From assembly GCA_031363055.1 (NCBI GenBank), contig JANLTP010000257.1, positions 1 to 53,617 of the forward strand: a stretch of 53,617 nucleotides of DNA. The letters are read 5' to 3'. Source of the stretch: JANLTP01 sp031363055. GTDB taxonomy: Bacteria; Pseudomonadota; Gammaproteobacteria; Burkholderiales; Burkholderiaceae_E. Of the stretch, positions 49,704 to 53,617 are shown one piece after another (within the stretch, counting starts at the first letter, position 1; each line of letters starts with the position of its first letter). Under the pieces are notes generated by a model that saw nothing but the letters and a program-made list of their open reading frames with translations, was not told the DNA's origin and made no database searches. The position numbers and the translations under genes were made by a program.

Positions 49704-50355
49704 CCAGCCAGTCGAGCTTGTGATCATGCGCCTGCGGTTGGTAGTCCGGCCACTCGCACTCGTCGTATGCGACACCGATCGTTCGTAAGCCGCGAGGTGC
49801 CCGTGTGACATCTGCATGGGTGCGATCGACCAACGTGCGATCGGCCAACGTACGTTGCGCCAACGTGCGATCAAAATATCCGCCGCCGTAGCCCAGTCGA
49901 TAGCCATCGGCCCGAAACGCAACGCAAGGAATAATCAGCAGATCTGGCTCAATCGCCAAAAAGGGTTCGGGAATCTGCACGCCAAACCCGGCCGGGCGTA
50001 ATGCGCCACCGCGAAGCAGACGGCCAAACACCAGGGGCTGTCCCTTGCCGATGACCTTGGGCAGAGCCAGTTGCCAATCGGCTTGGGCGCCGAACTGCCA
50101 GATACGATCATAAAGCGGGCGCAGATCGGGTTCAGCCTGTATCGGCCAGTAGGCGCCGATGACCACCCTGCCCGGCTGCGCGATCAGCGAGTGCAGCAAT
50201 CGCCAGACACTGTCACACAACAGTGCGTCAGATTGAGCCCGCAAATCCGGCGCGATCTGTTGTCGCCACGCAATGAAGCGGCGTCGCGCTGACGATCGAT
50301 CACCGTTGTCGCCGTTCTCAAGCGATAATGGTGGGCTAACCGGTGGCACTATCAA
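49639..50355 (-). CDS. 5-formyltetrahydrofolate cyclo-ligase
   Basis: This enzyme makes 5,10-methenyl-THF from 5-formyl-THF with ATP. Family motifs: RRRFIAWRQQIAPDLRAQSD, ALPKVIGKGQPLVFGRL, and the nucleotide loop YRLGYGGGYFDRTLA. Directly after it, where relatives go on to TIGVAYDE, a 15-residue insert (RTLADRTLVDRTHADVTR) is coded by a 15-bp repeat. The start is unclear: TTG 50355 with GAGG at 6 bases is my choice; it leaves a 22-residue lead. The gene is divergent from slt with only 2 bp between starts, so their promoters must overlap each other's coding regions or lie further away. Confidence 0.87.
   Translation of the reverse strand: MIVPPVSPPLSLENGDNGDRSSARRRFIAWRQQIAPDLRAQSDALLCDSVWRLLHSLIAQPGRVVIGAYWPIQAEPDLRPLYDRIWQFGAQADWQLALPKVIGKGQPLVFGRLLRGGALRPAGFGVQIPEPFLAIEPDLLIIPCVAFRADGYRLGYGGGYFDRTLAQRTLADRTLVDRTHADVTRAPRGLRTIGVAYDECEWPDYQPQAHDHKLDWLVTPSQTLTSVVPAASCARETR
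49820..49874 (-). repeat. 15-bp in-frame tandem repeat inside the cyclo-ligase
   Basis: Plus-strand units GTGCGATCGACCAAC (49820), GTGCGATCGGCCAAC (49835), GTACGTTGCGCCAAC (49850) and a partial fourth (49865). Each encodes a variant of RTLxD on the minus strand. Confidence 0.92.
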
Positions 50356-50357
50356 CA

Positions 50358-52451
50358 ATGACCTCTTTCCGACACTGGCGTTCGCAATCGTCTGCGCAGA
50401 TTCTACCCATGCCTTGCACGTGGTTGCGAGCCTTGCGCTGCGCGCTGCTGACATTCGGCCTCATGACTGGCCTGCCCAGCGTGATCGGCCTGCCTGGCAT
50501 AGAACTCAATAAGTCGAGCATCGCCCAAACTCGTAGCGAGCGCGCCGAGCGTCTGGTCAATTTGAAATCGGTCGAGTCGCTGAGTGTCGATGACGCCTTT
50601 GTGCAGGCACGCGCGGCGATGGCGTCCGACAATGTGCTGCGCTTCGAGCAACTGGCACCGAAAGCCAGCGAACATCCGCTGAAGGCCTATGTCCAGTACT
50701 GGTCATTACGGCTACAGCTTTCCGAGAAGCGGACCGAGTCCAACTCGGCTGTTGATGCTGAAGTGCGCAAGTTCATGGCGGCCAATTCGGGCACGCTGGT
50801 GACTGATCTGTTGCGCCGCGACTGGATGCTCAACCTCGGTCGCCGCAACGAGTGGGCGGCGATCGAGACCCAATACCCGCTTTGGGTGCTGCAGGACGAT
50901 AGCCAAGCGCACTGTTATCAACTCAGTGCCAAAGCCGCTCGTGGGGAAAGCGTGGGCGTGGCTGCACGCAACCTGCTGGGTCAGACGCGCGAGCTAGGCG
51001 AAGCCTGCGTCACGCTGATCGAGACACTGATTCGTAGCGGTGGCTTCAAGCGCGACGATCTTTACCGGCAACTGCTGCAGACTCTGGAATTCAACTCAGC
51101 CAACAGCATACGGCGCGTGGCGGTGTTGGCCGGCGCCGATCTTGATCGAATCGAACAGGCCCTGTCGCAGCCCATGCGAGTGCTGGCGCTGGGTGCCGGC
51201 GGCCGCGAAATCGAGCAGATTGCACTGTCGCGCCTGGCCCGCCAGGACACCGCGGCTGCCGCCGAACGCCTCGGCAGCTCCAGTCTGAGTGCGATCGACA
51301 AACAGTTTGCCTGGTCGCAGATTGCGGCCGCCTCCATGCGCAAGCTTGAGCCCGAGGCGCTGAGATTCGTGCGCGAGGCGCTGGCTGGCAGCGCCAAGGA
51401 CAACTCGCCGATCGGCGATGAGACGCTGGTCTGGCTCGCCCGCGCCGCGTTGCGTGCGCAGGATTGGATTTTACTGACAGGTGTAGTGCGACGCATGAGT
51501 CCCACCCTGCAGCGCGATCCCACCTGGATATATTGGACGGCACGAGCTCATGCCGCCAATGGCCGCAAGGAGGCCTCCGAAAGCATGCTCAAGAGCATCG
51601 CCGGTCAGTTCCATTTTTACGGACAACTGGCCTCGGAAGAGTTGGGCGTGCTGATCAACGTGCCGGCCCGTGCGAGCGGCCCGACCGACATAGAGTTGGC
51701 CGAGATCGATCGCAACGAGGGCATCGTGCGCGCAGTCGAGTTCTACCGGCTTGGGCTGCGTATGGAAGGCAACCGGGAGTGGAACTACCAACTGCGCGGC
51801 ATGAGCGATCGATCGCTGCTGGCACTGGCCGAATGGGCCTGCCGTCGCAAGATACTGGATCGCTGTGTCAACACGGCTGACCGCACCCAAACCGAACACG
51901 ACTTTGCGCTGCGATTCATCAGCCCATTTCACGAACAACTGAAACCGTTCGCCAAGGAAGCCGGGTTGGATCCGGCCTGGGTGTATGGCCTCATCCGTCA
52001 GGAATCTCGATTCCTCATGGACGCGCGCTCCTCGGTCGGCGCCTCGGGACTGATGCAGATCATGCCCGCCACCGGACGCTGGATCGCACGCAAATTGGCG
52101 GTCACGGATTTTCGGGTCGAGCAGCTCTCCGAATTGCAAACCAATCTGCGCTTCGGCACGTTTTACCTGAAGAGCGTTTTCGACGATCTCGAGAGTTCAG
52201 CGGTCCTCGCATCAGCCGCCTACAACGCCGGTCCGAACCGTCCGCGCAACTGGCGCTCAACCTTGCCGGGTACGGTCGAGGGCGCCATCTTTGCCGAGAT
52301 TATTCCATTCAGCGAAACCCGCGACTACGTCAAGAAGGTGCTCTCGAACGCGACATTCTATTCGGCCCTGTTCACGGGTGAGCCTCAGTCCTTGAAACAA
52401 CGGCTCGGCAGCATTTCGCCGAAAGCGGCATCGCCCTCGGAGCTGCCATGA
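50358..52451 (+). CDS. slt: Soluble lytic murein transglycosylase (Slt70-like)
   Basis: This 697-residue periplasmic enzyme cleaves peptidoglycan glycan strands, forming 1,6-anhydro ends. A signal-like segment TWLRALRCALLTFGLMTGLP follows the start. A long superhelical U/L domain of alpha-repeats makes up residues 60-520, then the catalytic domain with WVYGLIRQESRF (catalytic Glu549), SSVGASGLMQIMPATGRWIA and AYNAGPNRPRNWR. ATG 50358 is used; ATG 50409 would place the hydrophobic stretch nearer the N-terminus and is equally possible. Overlaps the next gene in ATGA. Confidence 0.93.
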   Translation: MTSFRHWRSQSSAQILPMPCTWLRALRCALLTFGLMTGLPSVIGLPGIELNKSSIAQTRSERAERLVNLKSVESLSVDDAFVQARAAMASDNVLRFEQLAPKASEHPLKAYVQYWSLRLQLSEKRTESNSAVDAEVRKFMAANSGTLVTDLLRRDWMLNLGRRNEWAAIETQYPLWVLQDDSQAHCYQLSAKAARGESVGVAARNLLGQTRELGEACVTLIETLIRSGGFKRDDLYRQLLQTLEFNSANSIRRVAVLAGADLDRIEQALSQPMRVLALGAGGREIEQIALSRLARQDTAAAAERLGSSSLSAIDKQFAWSQIAAASMRKLEPEALRFVREALAGSAKDNSPIGDETLVWLARAALRAQDWILLTGVVRRMSPTLQRDPTWIYWTARAHAANGRKEASESMLKSIAGQFHFYGQLASEELGVLINVPARASGPTDIELAEIDRNEGIVRAVEFYRLGLRMEGNREWNYQLRGMSDRSLLALAEWACRRKILDRCVNTADRTQTEHDFALRFISPFHEQLKPFAKEAGLDPAWVYGLIRQESRFLMDARSSVGASGLMQIMPATGRWIARKLAVTDFRVEQLSELQTNLRFGTFYLKSVFDDLESSAVLASAAYNAGPNRPRNWRSTLPGTVEGAIFAEIIPFSETRDYVKKVLSNATFYSALFTGEPQSLKQRLGSISPKAASPSELP

Positions 52452-53422
52452 AATATCGACGAATTCTGGTCATTGGTGGCAGTGGCTTCATCGGCAGCGA
52501 GCTGGTCGCCAAATTGGCGGCGCAAGGTCATCAGGTCATTGTTCCTTCACGCCGTCGCGAACGTGCGCGGCATCTGCTGGTTTTGCCAACTGTCGAAGTG
52601 GTACAGGCCGATATTTATCAACCCGTGCTGCTCAAAGGTCTGGTGGCCCGCGTCGATGCCGTGGTCAATCTGGTCGGTGTCTTGCACGATCGTCCCGGGG
52701 TTCCTTACGGCCCGAAATTCGCCACTGCGCATGTCGAGTTACCGCGTCGCATTGCCGATGCCTGCATCAGCACCGGCGCCAAACGTATGTTGCATATGTC
52801 GGCACTCGGCGTTCGCGAAGGCCGTGAACACTCGATGTCGTCGATGTACTTGCGCTCGAAAGCGGCCGGTGAGCAGGCGCTGCGAAGCCGTGGCGCGCTG
52901 GAGCTGACCGTGTTCCGTCCGTCGGTGGTGTTCGGTCCGCGCGATTCCTTTCTGAATCTGTTTGCCACGCTCGCACAATTTGCGCCGTTCGTGCCGTTGG
53001 CGCGTGCCGATGCCAAACTGCAACCGGTGTTTGTGCAAGACGTCGCCCAAGCGATGATCAACGCACTGAATATGTCATCATCGATCGGCAAAACCTACGA
53101 GTTGGGCGGCCCCGAAGTGTTCACACTTCGAGACTTGGTCACCCTGGCGGCAAATTGCAGCGGCCATCCGCGCGCCGTCTTCGGGTTGCCGGACTTTTTG
53201 GGAAAATTACAAGCAACGCTGCTGGAGTTCATGCCCGGTCCGACCCTGATGTCGCGTGATAACTTTGCCTCCTTGAAGGTCGATAACGTGCTGGTCAATC
53301 TGCAAGCAGCCGGCTTCCCGGCATTGGGCATCACGCCCGCCAGTCTGAGCGCTGTTGCACCGGGCTATTTGTCCGGGAACACCGACATACACTCAATCGC
53401 GCGCGCCAAAGCGAGTCGTTAG
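52448..53422 (+). CDS. NAD-dependent epimerase-like protein of the complex I NDUFA9 subfamily
   Basis: This 324-residue atypical SDR has a Rossmann motif RILVIGGSGFIGSELVAKLA at the start, VVNLVGVLHDRPG, MLHMSALGVREGRE with STAYxxxK replaced by SSMYLRSKAAGE, and the RPSVVFGPRDSFLNLFATLA segment typical of NDUFA9-like proteins. In betaproteobacteria such genes often lie between slt and a tRNA CCA-adding or GST gene; enzymatic activity is not known. It overlaps slt by 4 bp. Confidence 0.88.
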   Translation: MKYRRILVIGGSGFIGSELVAKLAAQGHQVIVPSRRRERARHLLVLPTVEVVQADIYQPVLLKGLVARVDAVVNLVGVLHDRPGVPYGPKFATAHVELPRRIADACISTGAKRMLHMSALGVREGREHSMSSMYLRSKAAGEQALRSRGALELTVFRPSVVFGPRDSFLNLFATLAQFAPFVPLARADAKLQPVFVQDVAQAMINALNMSSSIGKTYELGGPEVFTLRDLVTLAANCSGHPRAVFGLPDFLGKLQATLLEFMPGPTLMSRDNFASLKVDNVLVNLQAAGFPALGITPASLSAVAPGYLSGNTDIHSIARAKASR

Positions 53423-53429
53423 AGGCCCT

Positions 53430-53617
53430 ATGCTGTCGCTCTACATAGGTAACAAGAATTATTCCTCCTGGTCATTGCGTCCGTGGCTGCTGATGCGAAC
53501 ACTCGAGATCCCGTTTGTCGAACACCGGCTCAGCCTGTTCACCGATGAGTTCAAATCGACCTTGGCGCGCTACACGCCGGTGGCCCGGGTTCCAGTGCTC
53601 ATCGATGACGATTTTTC
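53430..53617 (+). CDS. Glutathione S-transferase family protein, 3' truncated
   Basis: The first 62 codons are in the window: the N-terminal thioredoxin-like domain with IGNKNYSSWSLRPWLLMRTL and the cis-Pro region PVARVPVLIDDD. The pattern NKxYSSWSLRPW is common in bacterial GSTs. GAGG precedes ATG 53430, eight bases after the NDUFA9-like gene's stop, so it belongs to the slt operon. The rest of the gene lies beyond the right edge. Confidence 0.9.
   Translation, partial: MLSLYIGNKNYSSWSLRPWLLMRTLEIPFVEHRLSLFTDEFKSTLARYTPVARVPVLIDDDF

Overview
The window looks like the chromosome of a GC-rich betaproteobacterium, probably of Burkholderiales type. Evidence is the gene order rplU-rpmA-obgE-proB, the block xerC-DUF484-dapF-two lipid A acyltransferases next to metK, an SAH riboswitch in front of ahcY-metF, an orphan Bug-type (tripartite tricarboxylate) binding protein, and many LysR/TetR/GntR-controlled catabolic genes. 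There is no tRNA, rRNA, insertion sequence, prophage or CRISPR array. The first gene (tartronate-semialdehyde reductase family) and the last (glutathione S-transferase family) are cut by the window edges.

Layout. 1-1468: end of a reductase gene, a doubtful minus-strand ORF and an operator-rich promoter. 1469-8039: TetR regulator plus an RND efflux operon (outer-membrane lipoprotein, adaptor, pump). 8017-14954: hydrolase, two LysR regulators, two small hypothetical genes, a peptide-amidase-like enzyme and an NAD(P)-binding epimerase. 15079-18898: three-gene molybdenum aldehyde/xanthine dehydrogenase operon of the PaoABC type whose large subunit has Met where the family has its catalytic Glu. 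19054-20181: Xre/MbcA-RES toxin-antitoxin pair with palindromic operators. 20236-23485 (minus): rplU-rpmA-obgE-proB; L21 carries an extra C-terminal domain, and a long imperfect hairpin plus terminator follows rpmA. 23729-25580: retropepsin-like protease, VOC protein, cold-shock protein.

25874-34340 (minus) is a ten-gene, tightly overlapping catabolic operon: UxaA/SuyAB-type lyase, Ldh2-type dehydrogenase, a fumarate-reductase/succinate-dehydrogenase-like complex whose flavoprotein is encoded at the far end, a Bug binding protein and a two-subunit class I fumarase/tartrate dehydratase. A GntR regulator and a Rieske oxygenase lie divergently. The enzyme set would suit oxidation, hydration and elimination on a substituted C4-dicarboxylate; the substrate is not known and sulfosuccinate is my speculative suggestion.

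36459-42213 (minus) is housekeeping: rRNA methyltransferase, XerC, DUF484, DapF and two LpxL-type acyltransferases. 42628-46474 (plus) is the activated methyl cycle: metK, SAH riboswitch, ahcY, metF. 46670-49703 is a coupled pair of c-di-GMP proteins, an HD-GYP with a broken HD motif and an EAL with a degenerate GGDEF. The end holds 5-formyl-THF cyclo-ligase, a soluble lytic transglycosylase and an NDUFA9-like protein.

A theme across the window is short diverged tandem repeats (units of 10-18 bp, usually a multiple of 3 inside genes) clustered at gene junctions. They sit at the very N-termini of proteins, in 5' leaders or at stop codons, and give many conserved proteins unusual repetitive N-terminal tails.
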